Positions 12,848-20,075 of a stretch of DNA of 20,075 bases are shown here, piece after piece. The position numbers and the translations under genes were made by a program. Each line of letters opens with the position of its first letter. Within the stretch, counting starts at the first letter, position 1. The notes under the pieces are model-generated. The model was not told the origin of the DNA, searched no databases, and saw only the letters and a program-made list of their open reading frames with translations. Source of the stretch: DATBFU01 sp046735265. GTDB taxonomy: Bacteria > Acidobacteriota > Thermoanaerobaculia > UBA5066 > Gp7-AA6. The stretch is taken from assembly GCA_046735265.1 (NCBI GenBank), contig JBKPSZ010000087.1:1-20075 (forward strand). The letters run 5' to 3'.

Positions 12848-14026
12848 CTAGTCCGAGGGCGGGTTGTAGGAAGGGATGCCCGTCACTGCCTCGCCGATGA
12901 TCAGCGTGTGGATGTCGTGAGTCCCCTCGTAGGTATAGACGCTCTCGATGTTGGCGAGGTGCCGGAAGACCGGATATTCGTTGACGACGCCGTTGGCGCC
13001 GAGGGTCTCGCGGGCGAGCTTCGCGCACTCCCGCGCCACCCAGACGTTGTTGCGCTTGGCCATGGAGACGTGATGCGGCTTCATCGTCTTCGCGTCCTTC
13101 ATCGCGCCGAGCTTCCAGGCGAGCAGCTGCGCTTTCGTGATCTCGGTGACCATCCAGGCCAGCCGCTCCTGGACCAACTGGTGCGCCGCAATGGGCCGGT
13201 CCTGCCACTGCTTCCGGCTCTTGGCGTAGTCGAGCGCCGAGTAGTAGGTCGCCATCGCGCTCCCGACCGCTCCCCAGGCGATGCCGTAGCGCGCCTGCGT
13301 CAAACAGGAAAGCGGTCCCTTCAAACCCTCGGCGCCCGGGAGGATCGCGTCGCCCGGGATCCGGCAGTCTTCGAAGGCGAGCTGCGACGTCACCGAGGCG
13401 CGCAGCGACATCTTCCCCTTGTGCTCGAAGGTCGTGTAGCCCTTCGTGCCCTTCTCGACGAGGAAGCCGCGGATGACGCCGTCGAGCTTCGCCCAGACGA
13501 CCGCGACGTCCGCGATCGAACCGTTGGTGATCCAGGCCTTCGCGCCGTTCAAGACGTATCCGCTTCCATCCTTCTTCGCCGTCGTCCGCATGCCGGCCGG
13601 GTTGGATCCGAAGTCGGGCTCCGTCAGACCGAAGCAGCCGATCGCCTCCGCCTTCGCGAGCTTCGGGATCCAGCGGTCCTTCTGCTCCTTCGAGCCGAAG
13701 GCATGGATCGGGTACATGACGAGGCCCGACTGGACCGACACGAAGGAGCGCAGGCCCGAATCGCCGCGCTCGAGCTCCTGCATGATGAGGCCGTAGCTGA
13801 TGTTGTCGAGGCCGGGCAGCCCGTACTCGGAGATCGTGGATCCGAAGAGGTGGAGCCCCGCCATGTCCGGAACGAGCTCCTTGGGGAACCGCCCCTCCCA
13901 GACCGCGTCTTCGATGATCGGCAGGACCTTGTCCTCGACCCATCCGCGCACGGTGTCCCGGACGAGGCGTTGTTCCTCGGTCAGGAGCGTGTCGATCTCG
14001 AGGTAATCCACTCCCTCGAACGCCAT
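12848..14026 (-). CDS. gcdH: glutaryl-CoA dehydrogenase (acyl-CoA dehydrogenase family)
   Basis: The 392-residue FAD enzyme oxidises and decarboxylates glutaryl-CoA to crotonyl-CoA in lysine, tryptophan and aromatic-acid breakdown. Features specific to GCDH within the acyl-CoA dehydrogenase family are ERGDSGLRSFVSVQSGLVM, with the substrate-binding Arg at residue 93, GCFGLTEPDFGSNPAGM, LNGAKAWITNGSIADVAVVWA, and the catalytic Glu367 in ESVYTYEGTHDIHTLIIG. Length matches the family. The start ATG14026 has no Shine-Dalgarno sequence; TAGCAT lies 10 nt upstream. No electron-transfer flavoprotein gene, or glutaconate or crotonyl-CoA pathway gene, accompanies it here. Some 'glutaryl-CoA dehydrogenase-like' enzymes act on other short acyl-CoAs, so the substrate is probable rather than proven. 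Confidence 0.88.
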   Translation of the reverse strand: MAFEGVDYLEIDTLLTEEQRLVRDTVRGWVEDKVLPIIEDAVWEGRFPKELVPDMAGLHLFGSTISEYGLPGLDNISYGLIMQELERGDSGLRSFVSVQSGLVMYPIHAFGSKEQKDRWIPKLAKAEAIGCFGLTEPDFGSNPAGMRTTAKKDGSGYVLNGAKAWITNGSIADVAVVWAKLDGVIRGFLVEKGTKGYTTFEHKGKMSLRASVTSQLAFEDCRIPGDAILPGAEGLKGPLSCLTQARYGIAWGAVGSAMATYYSALDYAKSRKQWQDRPIAAHQLVQERLAWMVTEITKAQLLAWKLGAMKDAKTMKPHHVSMAKRNNVWVARECAKLARETLGANGVVNEYPVFRHLANIESVYTYEGTHDIHTLIIGEAVTGIPSYNPPSD

Positions 14027-14036
14027 GAGGGTGCGA

Positions 14037-14042
14037 ATGCTA
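14037..14042 (-). promoter_or_regulatory. possible -10 box TAGCAT of gcdH, leaderless spacing
   Basis: TAGCAT on the minus strand ends 10 nt before ATG14026, and the intervening bases contain no ribosome binding site. It stands in the 68-bp divergent region shared with the small gene at 14095. Confidence 0.3.
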
Positions 14043-14078
14043 TCTCAGTTCCGCAGGCCCGCTCGAACCCCTCTGCAT

Positions 14079-14084
14079 TACACT
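14079..14084 (+). promoter_or_regulatory. possible -10 box TACACT of the small gene, leaderless spacing
   Basis: TACACT, in the AT-richer stretch GCATTACACTTTTC, ends 10 nt before ATG14095 with no Shine-Dalgarno sequence between. It faces the gcdH promoter. Confidence 0.3.
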
Positions 14085-14094
14085 TTTCCCACGC

Positions 14095-14361
14095 ATGGCC
14101 GTCTTCCAGAGCGGTTCCGCCTACAACATGGCGAAGGACATCGCCGAGGGCTACATCATCACGACCGAGCTGACCTTCAAGCAGTTCAAGGACCCGGACT
14201 TCAAGGCGTTTCTCTTCGAAGCGGACCGTCTCCTGCGGGACCTGCGGGGGAATCCGCCTCCCGCCGACGACGTGATGGCGACGCAGAACCGGCAGCGCAA
14301 GATGCAGCGCCTGCAGCAGGCCCTGACCATCGCCAACAACGCGAGGAGTCGCCGGCGCTGA
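14095..14361 (+). CDS. small unrecognised protein, 88 residues
   Basis: I do not recognise this protein. It has no signal peptide, membrane span or Cys pair. The composition is balanced, with aromatic and acidic residues in its first half (YNMAKDIAEGYIITTELTFKQF, FKAFLFEADRLLRDLRG) that suggest two or three helices. A Pro-rich break (NPPPADD) is followed by a basic, Gln/Arg-rich helix (QNRQRKMQRLQQALTIANNARSRRR) that could bind nucleic acid. The overlapping frame upstream of the membrane gene is Arg/Pro-rich and looks like a shadow, which supports this frame as the coding one. The stop overlaps the proposed start of the next gene. A leaderless start is likely. It could be a lineage-restricted regulator; this is a guess from composition only. 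Confidence 0.6.
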   Translation: MAVFQSGSAYNMAKDIAEGYIITTELTFKQFKDPDFKAFLFEADRLLRDLRGNPPPADDVMATQNRQRKMQRLQQALTIANNARSRRR

Positions 14362-16706
14362 GACCGGATTCGGCGCCTCGATCGGGCGGGCGCGAGACGG
14401 CGCTCGCGGCGGTTTTCTTTCTCGCGGCGACCGTGCTCTTCACCTGGCCGATCGCCCCGCGCGCGGGCGATGCGATGTCGGATCTCTGGGACGCGAAGCT
14501 GAACGCGTGGATCTTTCACTGGGATTTCCACCAGACGCTGCGTGATCCACTCCACCTCTTCGACGCCAACATCTTCCACCCCGCCCGATACTCGCTCGCG
14601 CTCTCCGAAAATCTCTTCGGGGCGGCCCTCTTCGGCTTCCCCCTCTACGCGGCGGGCACCTCGACGCTCTTCGCTTACAACTTCCTCTTTCTCCTCGGCG
14701 TCTTTCTCTCGGCGCTGGGCGCCTGGGCGCTCGCGCGCGAGGTGACGGGGGACGCGGAGGCCTCTCTCCTCGCCGGGATCGTGTTCGCGCTTTCTCCCTG
14801 GCGGATGTCGCAAATTCCGCACGTGCAGTTCCAGTGGGGTGTCTTTCTTCCGCTCCTCCTCCTCTTCCTCCTCCGGTTCCTCGAAGGGGGTCGGCGGCGC
14901 GACCTCGCCCTCTTCGCGGTCTGCTTCGCGTGGAACGCGTTGACGAACGTGCACTACGCGCTCTTCTCCGGGGTTCTCGTTGGCGTCCTGCTCGTTTTCG
15001 AGGCCATCCGCCGCGGGTCGTCCGCGCGCAAGCGGCTTCTGGCCGCGCTCGCCGCCGCGGGCGTGGCGGCGCTCGCCGTCTCCCCTTTTTTCCTCCCGTA
15101 CGCGCGCGTGTCCCGGATGTACGGCCTCCGGCGATCGGCGCACGAAGCGGAGTTCTACTCGGGACGCGTCACCGAATTCCTGGCGGCCGGCGTCCGGAAC
15201 AAACTCTATGGGGCGGCGACGCAGCGCTTCTCCCACGCGGAGGGAGATTTCTTCCCGGGGCTCGTGCCGGTGGCTCTGGCCGCCGTTGCCGTGGCGCGAA
15301 GCCGACGCCGCCGGCCGGCGAAGATCGGCACCGATCGAGAAGGGGAGAGTCGGTCCGAAGCACCCCGGCGGAGGCGCGCCACGCTGGCGGCGCTCGACGG
15401 GCTCGCGGTCGCGCTCTCGGCCTTCTTCTTGCTCGCGGAGGCGAAGCCCGGACTGCGTCTCGCGGGCGTCGCCATGTCCGACGCCGGGAGGATCTTCACG
15501 ATCCTGACCGCGGTCGTTCTCGTCCGGTGGGCGATCGCGTTTCCCAGACGCTTCCGCTACCGCAACCTCGGCGACTCCTTCGCGAGCGGACCCTGGGACA
15601 CCGGCATGGCGCGCCTCCTCCTCGTCGGGCTGACGGGAATCTTCCTGGCGCTCGGACTGCACACGCCCTACTACCGCTTCGCCTTTCAGACCTTCGGCGT
15701 GATCTTCGGCGCGATCCGCGCGCCCTCACGCGGCATCGTCCTCTTCCAGCTCGCTCTCGGAGTCCTGGCCGCCTGGGGGCTCTCGGGGCTCGCGGCGCGC
15801 GGCCGGGGGTGGCGGCGCGTCGCGCTGGTCGCCGGAGCGCTCGCGCTGACCGGGCTCGAATACCGGGCGTTCCCGATCGACGTGAAGCCGGTCGAAGCGA
15901 AGGCGCCGCCGGTCTATTCCTGGCTCGCCGGCGTGGACATCGGGTCCGGCGCCGTCGTCGAGTGGCCGCTCGGCGACTGGTTCGACTCGGAGTACGAGTT
16001 CCGTTCGACGGCGCACTGGAAGCCGCTCGTGAACGGCTACTCGGGGTTCGGTCCGCCGACATACCGGCGGATCCGGGAACTGCTCGGCCGGGTCCCGATC
16101 GCCGAGTCGGCCTGGGGCGAAATGGCGAGGCTCGGGGGCGCCCTCGTCGTCTTCCATCCCCATGACGCCGCGCCCGCGGTCCTCGCCGCCTGCGCCTCCG
16201 AATTGCGCCTCCGAACGCGGCGCGGAGACGCGGAGGTCCTGCGCGCGTTCGCGCACGGGGCCGACACCGACTACGTCTTTCGCGTCCGCGGAGCTGCGGT
16301 CGCCGAGTCGGCGGCCTCGGACGCCGAGCGGCTCGACGCCCGGAGGCGATTCGAGGAGCTGACCCTCCGACCGGGACTCGACCCGTCGCCGCCGCTCGCG
16401 GCGCTCGACTTTCCGCCGGACGACGCCGAACTGTCGCCCGGAGAGTGGGCCTGGGGGTGGGCGCTCGACGACTCCGGGATCGCCCAAGTCCGCGTCTCGA
16501 CGGAGCTCGGGCCCGCCGGCGCCGTGTCGTATGGAGGAGCCCGGCCCGACGTGACGCGAGCTTTCTCCGCGATGCCGGGCTCGGACAGTCCCGCCTTCCA
16601 GTTCCGGATCCCGGCGCTCTCCTCGGGTCCGCACGTTCTGACGGTCACGGTCGCGGCGAAGGACGGGGGAGAGACGGTTCTCAACCGGGCGATCCGGATC
16701 CGCTGA
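14358..16706 (+). CDS. polytopic membrane protein, probable GT-C-like glycosyltransferase
   Basis: The product is about 782 residues. The first membrane span (about 15-34, ending LFTWPIAP) is followed by a loop with Asp42 and Asp45 (SDLWDAKLNAWIFHWD), then LFDANIFHPARYSLALSENL. This pattern recurs in GT-C-fold, lipid-linked-sugar membrane transferases, where acidic residues in the first loop are catalytic. About ten more hydrophobic segments reach to residue about 505. The C-terminal part is outside the membrane and ends in an Ig-like fold (GWALDDSGIAQVRVSTELG, then RPDVTRAF and HVLTVTV). The donor and acceptor are unknown. No ATG lies before the first span. The proposed CTG at 14358 overlaps the previous stop (CTGA) and has GAGGAG about 10 nt upstream. 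ATG14475 would delete the first span. The exact start is uncertain; the frame is certain. Confidence 0.75.
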   Translation: MRPDSAPRSGGRETALAAVFFLAATVLFTWPIAPRAGDAMSDLWDAKLNAWIFHWDFHQTLRDPLHLFDANIFHPARYSLALSENLFGAALFGFPLYAAGTSTLFAYNFLFLLGVFLSALGAWALAREVTGDAEASLLAGIVFALSPWRMSQIPHVQFQWGVFLPLLLLFLLRFLEGGRRRDLALFAVCFAWNALTNVHYALFSGVLVGVLLVFEAIRRGSSARKRLLAALAAAGVAALAVSPFFLPYARVSRMYGLRRSAHEAEFYSGRVTEFLAAGVRNKLYGAATQRFSHAEGDFFPGLVPVALAAVAVARSRRRRPAKIGTDREGESRSEAPRRRRATLAALDGLAVALSAFFLLAEAKPGLRLAGVAMSDAGRIFTILTAVVLVRWAIAFPRRFRYRNLGDSFASGPWDTGMARLLLVGLTGIFLALGLHTPYYRFAFQTFGVIFGAIRAPSRGIVLFQLALGVLAAWGLSGLAARGRGWRRVALVAGALALTGLEYRAFPIDVKPVEAKAPPVYSWLAGVDIGSGAVVEWPLGDWFDSEYEFRSTAHWKPLVNGYSGFGPPTYRRIRELLGRVPIAESAWGEMARLGGALVVFHPHDAAPAVLAACASELRLRTRRGDAEVLRAFAHGADTDYVFRVRGAAVAESAASDAERLDARRRFEELTLRPGLDPSPPLAALDFPPDDAELSPGEWAWGWALDDSGIAQVRVSTELGPAGAVSYGGARPDVTRAFSAMPGSDSPAFQFRIPALSSGPHVLTVTVAAKDGGETVLNRAIRIR

Positions 16707-16711
16707 TCCCC

Positions 16712-16717
16712 TATAAT
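16712..16717 (+). promoter_or_regulatory. -10 box TATAAT of asnS, leaderless spacing
   Basis: A perfect TATAAT, followed by TCCG, ends 12 nt before ATG16730. The pyrimidine-rich spacer has no Shine-Dalgarno sequence. It lies between the membrane gene stop (16704-16706) and asnS. No -35 consensus is visible at 17 bp. Confidence 0.55.
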
Positions 16718-16729
16718 TCCGCCCCTTTT

Positions 16730-18019
16730 ATGACCACGACGATCCGCCGCATCGGGGAGAGGACCGGGCAGACCGCGACCGTGCGGGGGTGGCTCTTCGC
16801 CAAGCGCTCCTCCGGAAAGATCCAGTTCCTGATCGTGCGGGACGGCACGGGCTACCTCCAGGCGGTGGTCGCGAAAGCCGACGTCCCGACGGAGGTCTGG
16901 GAAGCCGCGGAGCGCGTCACCCAGGAGTCTTCCCTCGCGGTCACGGGAACCGTCCGCGAGGACCGGCGGGCGCCCGGCGGATACGAGATGACGGCGTCGA
17001 GCGTCATCGTGATCGGTCCCTCGGAGGGATATCCGATCACGCCCAAGGAGCATGGCGTCGATTTCCTGATGGGGCTGCGGCACCTGTGGATGCGCTCGTC
17101 CCAGCAGCACGCGGTCCTTCGCGTGCGCTCGGAGCTCGAGCAGGCGATCGCCGACTTCTTCTACGAGCGCGACTACGTCCGAATCGATTCGCCGATCCTG
17201 ACGGCGGCCTCGGTCGAGGGGACCTCGACTCTGTTCGAGACCGACTATTTCGGCGAGAAGGCGTACCTCTCGCAGTCGGGCCAGTTGTACCTCGAGCCGG
17301 CGGCCGCGGCGTTCGGGCGGGTCTACTGCTTCGGCCCCACCTTCCGCGCCGAGAAATCCAAGACGCGCCGGCACCTGACCGAGTTCTGGATGGTCGAGCC
17401 GGAGGTCGCGTTCCTCGACTTCGAGGGCCTCTGCGAGCTCGCGGAAGACTTCATCGTCGCGCTCGTGGGCCGCGTTCTCGACCGGTGCCGCGAGGATCTG
17501 GCTCGGCTCGAGCGCGACGTCTCGAAGCTCGAGGCGATCGCGAAGCCCTTCCCTCGAACGACGTACCGGCAGGCGATCGAGCAACTCTCTCAGAAAGGGT
17601 TCGCGGTTCGGTTCGGCGACGACCTCGGGGCGGACGAGGAGACGGCGCTGTCGGAGGGGCTCGATCGCCCGCTGATCGTGTCCCGGTTCCCCGCGGCGAT
17701 CAAATCGTTCTACATGCAGCCGGACCCGGAGGATCCCGAAGTCGTGCTCGGCCTCGACATGCTGGCGCCCGAGGGCTACGGCGAGATCATCGGCGGTTCG
17801 CAGCGCATCCACGACCTCGCCCTGCTCGAACGGCGCCTGGAGGAGCACCAGCTGCCGCGGGAGGCGTACGAGTGGTACCTCGACGTCCGCCGTTACGGCA
17901 CGTTCCCGCACTCCGGCTTCGGCATGGGACTCGAGCGCGTCGTCACTTGGATCTGTGGAATCCACCACCTGCGCGAGGCGATCCCGTATCCGCGGACGTT
18001 GAAGAGGATCTATCCTTGA
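16730..18019 (+). CDS. asnS: asparaginyl-tRNA synthetase
   Basis: This 429-residue class IIb aminoacyl-tRNA synthetase charges tRNA-Asn with asparagine in the cytosol. The N-terminal OB-fold anticodon-binding domain (about 1-105) contains TVRGWLFAKRSSGKIQFLIVRDGTGYLQAVV. The catalytic domain has motif 1 around RSELEQAIADFFYERDYVRIDSPILT. EGTSTLFETDYFGEKAYLSQSGQLYLE is the characteristic AsnRS/AspRS segment. Motif 2 is VYCFGPTFRAEKSKTRRHLTEFWMVEPE, and motif 3 is FGMGLERVVTWICGI near the C terminus. The SQSGQLY stretch and the short length, with no GAD insertion, favour AsnRS over bacterial AspRS. ATG16730 follows a TATAAT box. The 74-bp gap downstream carries an AT-rich repeat island before rimO. 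Confidence 0.95.
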   Translation: MTTTIRRIGERTGQTATVRGWLFAKRSSGKIQFLIVRDGTGYLQAVVAKADVPTEVWEAAERVTQESSLAVTGTVREDRRAPGGYEMTASSVIVIGPSEGYPITPKEHGVDFLMGLRHLWMRSSQQHAVLRVRSELEQAIADFFYERDYVRIDSPILTAASVEGTSTLFETDYFGEKAYLSQSGQLYLEPAAAAFGRVYCFGPTFRAEKSKTRRHLTEFWMVEPEVAFLDFEGLCELAEDFIVALVGRVLDRCREDLARLERDVSKLEAIAKPFPRTTYRQAIEQLSQKGFAVRFGDDLGADEETALSEGLDRPLIVSRFPAAIKSFYMQPDPEDPEVVLGLDMLAPEGYGEIIGGSQRIHDLALLERRLEEHQLPREAYEWYLDVRRYGTFPHSGFGMGLERVVTWICGIHHLREAIPYPRTLKRIYP

Positions 18020-18026
18020 GATTGTT

Positions 18027-18087
18027 GATTGAAGATTGGTGATTGAAGATTGCCAATCATCAATCGTCAGACATCAATCATCAATTG
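18027..18087 (+). repeat. AT-rich island of direct and inverted GATTG/CAATC repeats
   Basis: GATTGAAGATTG occurs twice in direct orientation (18027-18038 and 18041-18052). It is followed by inverted-sense words CAATCATCAATC (18054-18065) and ATCAATCATCAAT (18073-18085). Bases 18034-18045 can pair with 18054-18065 around an 8-nt loop with one G-U pair. The block is far richer in A/T than its surroundings and fills the asnS-rimO gap. It may be a dispersed intergenic repeat, or a terminator or attenuator for the neighbouring genes. No U-tract follows the hairpin. Confidence 0.6.
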
Positions 18088-18093
18088 GCTCTT

Positions 18094-19452
18094 ATGACGA
18101 AGACTCCTCTCCCCGCCGTCGGCGTCGTTTCGCTCGGCTGTCCGAAGAACCTCGTCGATACCGAAGTCATGCTCGGACACCTCGCGCGGGCCGGGCACGC
18201 GATCGTGCCGGACGAGAAGGCCCGGGTCGTGCTCGTCAACACCTGCGGCTTCATCGACCGGGCCAAGGAGGAATCGGTCGAGGCGATCCTCGAGCAGGTC
18301 GAGCGCAAGAAACGCGGAGAGATCGACCGCGTGGTCGTGTCCGGTTGCATGGTGCAGAAGTACGGGCGAGAGCTCTCCGTCGAGATCCCCGAAGTGGACG
18401 CGTTTCTCGGGTTAGACGAGCTCGAGAAGGCGCCGGCCGCTGCGGCCGGGCTCCCGACGCTCCCGAGGTTCACCGAGAAGCCGCTCGCGACCCGCCTGTA
18501 CGACGAGGCGGCGCCGCGGCTGCTCTCGCGGCGCCGCGGCTATGCGTACCTCAAAGTCGGCGAGGGGTGCGACAACCCGTGCACCTTCTGCACGATCCCG
18601 CAGATGCGCGGCTTCCAGCGCAGCCGCCCGATCCCCTCCCTCGTCGCGGAGGCAAAGGCCCTCGAGGCCCAGGGGGTCTCGGAGCTCGTCCTGATCTCCC
18701 AGGACACGACCCGCTACGGGGAGGACCTCGGGCTCGCGCGCCGGGGGCTGGCGCGACTCGTCGAGACGCTCCTCGCGGAAACCGGCTTCCCCTGGATCCG
18801 TTTTCTCTACGCCTACCCGAAGACGCTCGACGACTCGGTGCTCGACTTGATGGCGCGCGAGCCGAGGTTCGTGCCGTACGTGGACATCCCGCTCCAGCAC
18901 GTTTCCCGGCCGGTTCTCTCCGCGATGCGTCGCGGCGGCGACGCCGTCTCGTACGGCGCCATGATCGAGAGGATGCGGGAGCGCGTCCCCGGGATCGCCA
19001 TTCGGACGACGTTCATCGTGGGATTCCCGCCCGAAGGAGAAGGGGAGTTTCGGGAGCTGTGCGAGTTCGTCCGGGAGGTTGAATTTGACAACCTCGGGGC
19101 TTTCACCTATTCGCCCGAGCCGGGCTCCGCTTCGGAGCCTTTGGGGGATCCGGTGCCCGCCGAAGAGAAGGAGCGGCGCCGCAACTTTCTCCTGTCGCTC
19201 CAGCAGCCGATCGCCCGCAGGAAGGCGCGCGACTTGAAGGGGAGAACCGTCGAGGCGATCGTCGAGGGCCCCTGCGAGGAGACCGAGCATCTCCTGGAGG
19301 GGCGGCTGCGGTCGCAGGCCCCGGAGATCGACGGGCGTCTGCTCATCAACGAGACAGGTGGCCACGCCGTCCGACCGGGCGACATCGTGTCGGTGCGGAT
19401 CGACGAGACCCACGACTACGACCTCGTCGGAGCGGTGATCGAGGTCCTTTGA
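18094..19452 (+). CDS. rimO: ribosomal protein S12 methylthiotransferase RimO
   Basis: This 452-residue radical-SAM enzyme adds a methylthio group to the conserved Asp of ribosomal protein S12. The N-terminal UPF0004 domain has VGVVSLGCPKNLVDTEVM, the RimO hallmark, plus NTCGFID and VSGCMVQKY, supplying the three Cys of the auxiliary cluster. The radical-SAM domain carries CDNPCTFCTIPQMRGFQRSRP with the CxxxCxxC triad. LYAYPKTLD, PYVDIPLQHVS and RTTFIVGFPPEGEGEF are family-typical. The C-terminal TRAM domain (about 380-452) closes with HDYDLVGAVIEV. ATG18094 is chosen because the conserved N terminus begins right after it; a TTG at 18043 would translate the repeat island. No Shine-Dalgarno sequence is seen. 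ribF follows on the same strand after 21 bp. Confidence 0.95.
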   Translation: MTKTPLPAVGVVSLGCPKNLVDTEVMLGHLARAGHAIVPDEKARVVLVNTCGFIDRAKEESVEAILEQVERKKRGEIDRVVVSGCMVQKYGRELSVEIPEVDAFLGLDELEKAPAAAAGLPTLPRFTEKPLATRLYDEAAPRLLSRRRGYAYLKVGEGCDNPCTFCTIPQMRGFQRSRPIPSLVAEAKALEAQGVSELVLISQDTTRYGEDLGLARRGLARLVETLLAETGFPWIRFLYAYPKTLDDSVLDLMAREPRFVPYVDIPLQHVSRPVLSAMRRGGDAVSYGAMIERMRERVPGIAIRTTFIVGFPPEGEGEFRELCEFVREVEFDNLGAFTYSPEPGSASEPLGDPVPAEEKERRRNFLLSLQQPIARRKARDLKGRTVEAIVEGPCEETEHLLEGRLRSQAPEIDGRLLINETGGHAVRPGDIVSVRIDETHDYDLVGAVIEVL

Positions 19453-19473
19453 CCCGATGAGTGGATCTCGCTG

Positions 19474-20075
19474 ATGCACGTCATCCGCGACCCCCTTCAA
19501 TCGTCCGACCTTCCGCGCGGAGGGGTCGCGACCATCGGCAACTTCGACGGCGTCCACCTCGGCCACCGCCGGATCCTGGAGACGGTGGTCGCCCGCGCTC
19601 GCGAGACGCACAAGCCTTCGATCGCCATCACTTTCGACCCTCACCCGATCGCGGTCCTGCGGCCGGACCAGGCTCCGCCGAGGCTCCAGACGCTGCGGCA
19701 GAAGGAGGAGGAAATCGAGTCGCTCGGCGTCGAGTGGCTTCTGGTGATTCCGTTCACGCGCGACTTCTCCCTGACGGAGCCGGAGGACTTCGCCCGGCAC
19801 TTCCTCGGCCGCCGGCTCGGCGTTTCCGAGATCTTCCTCGGCGCGCACTTCGCCTTCGGCCGGGGCAAGCGCGGCGATCTCGCCCTGCTCGAGCGGCTCT
19901 CGGGCGAGTGCGGTTTCGCGGCGGAGGGCGTCCCCGAAGTAATCCACGATGGGCTGCCGATCTCCTCGACGCGCATCCGCGAGGCCCTCGGCCGCGGGGA
20001 CGTCGCTCTCGCCCGGGCGCTCCTTGGACGCGACTACGGGATCGACGGGATCGTCGCCCGCGGCGACCGGCGCGG
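19474..20075 (+). CDS. ribF: bifunctional riboflavin kinase / FAD synthetase, truncated by the window end
   Basis: The visible part is about 200 residues of a protein usually near 310. It converts riboflavin to FMN and FMN to FAD. The N-terminal FAD synthetase (nucleotidyltransferase) domain shows GVATIGNFDGVHLGHRRIL with the HxGH motif, SIAITFDPHP, FTRDFSLTEPEDFARHFL, EIFLGAHFAFGRGKRGD, and GLPISSTRIREAL with the SSTxIR motif. The riboflavin-kinase domain is only beginning (LLGRDYGIDGIVARGDRRG) when the sequence stops. ATG19474 is the first in-frame start; the ATG at 19457 runs into a stop after five codons. The close downstream position suggests co-transcription with rimO. Confidence 0.93.
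   Translation, partial: MHVIRDPLQSSDLPRGGVATIGNFDGVHLGHRRILETVVARARETHKPSIAITFDPHPIAVLRPDQAPPRLQTLRQKEEEIESLGVEWLLVIPFTRDFSLTEPEDFARHFLGRRLGVSEIFLGAHFAFGRGKRGDLALLERLSGECGFAAEGVPEVIHDGLPISSTRIREALGRGDVALARALLGRDYGIDGIVARGDRR

Noticed and set aside
14025..14357. N-terminal extension of the membrane transferase from ATG14025
   Set aside because: It overlaps the small protein in another frame and reads as Arg/Pro/Gln-rich shadow sequence.
18043..18093. RimO start at TTG18043
   Set aside because: It would encode the repeat island; the conserved N terminus begins just after ATG18094.

Overview
The window is GC-rich, densely packed bacterial DNA with genes on both strands and no rRNA, tRNA, CRISPR array or recognisable mobile element. 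A Ser/Thr kinase fused to a beta-propeller, a DUF4388 protein, a SpoIIE-type phosphatase and a GAF-GGDEF protein occur together. With very high G/C at third codon positions, this suggests Acidobacteriota (perhaps the Thermoanaerobaculia side) or a similar soil or sediment lineage. That placement is an inference from gene style, not a database result.

The main discovery is at the left end. A secreted DUF3224 protein (49-594) is followed by a small Tat-signal DsrE-family protein (612-1115). Its frame is interrupted by one TGA (990-992), at the position where the family normally carries the first Cys of a CxxC motif. The same frame continues with family-typical sequence to a second stop. A GC-rich hairpin with a G-initial apical loop begins 19 nt after the TGA, as expected for a bacterial SECIS. 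I read this as a selenoprotein with a Sec-x-x-Cys motif, which ordinary gene calling would truncate. Genes for Sec insertion (selA, selB, selC, selD) are not in the window.

Next come, on the minus strand, a Tat-signal class V aminotransferase (1150-2439) and a type II NADH dehydrogenase (2471-3742). A divergent GAF/PP2C phosphatase (3800-5068) faces a membrane Ser/Thr kinase with a TolB/WD40-like propeller (5090-7675). An extended-SDR sugar-nucleotide epimerase (7686-8621, minus) lies upstream of the kinase and is divergent from a 3-methyladenine DNA glycosylase (8648-9271). A membrane diguanylate cyclase (9294-11597) and a DUF4388 protein (11620-12747) form a minus-strand signalling pair. 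A glutaryl-CoA dehydrogenase gene (12848-14026) lies upstream of them.

On the plus strand follow an unrecognised 88-residue protein (14095-14361), a large polytopic membrane protein resembling lipid-linked-sugar glycosyltransferases (14358-16706), asparaginyl-tRNA synthetase (16730-18019), the ribosomal protein S12 methylthiotransferase RimO (18094-19452) and the start of ribF (19474 to the window end). An AT-rich island of repeated and inverted GATTG/CAATC words separates asnS from rimO.

At several starts a TANNAT-type -10 box lies only 7-12 nt before the initiation codon with no Shine-Dalgarno sequence, which suggests leaderless mRNAs. In two places the stop codon of one gene forms the first half of the -10 box of the next. 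No stretch longer than about 110 bases lacks a gene.
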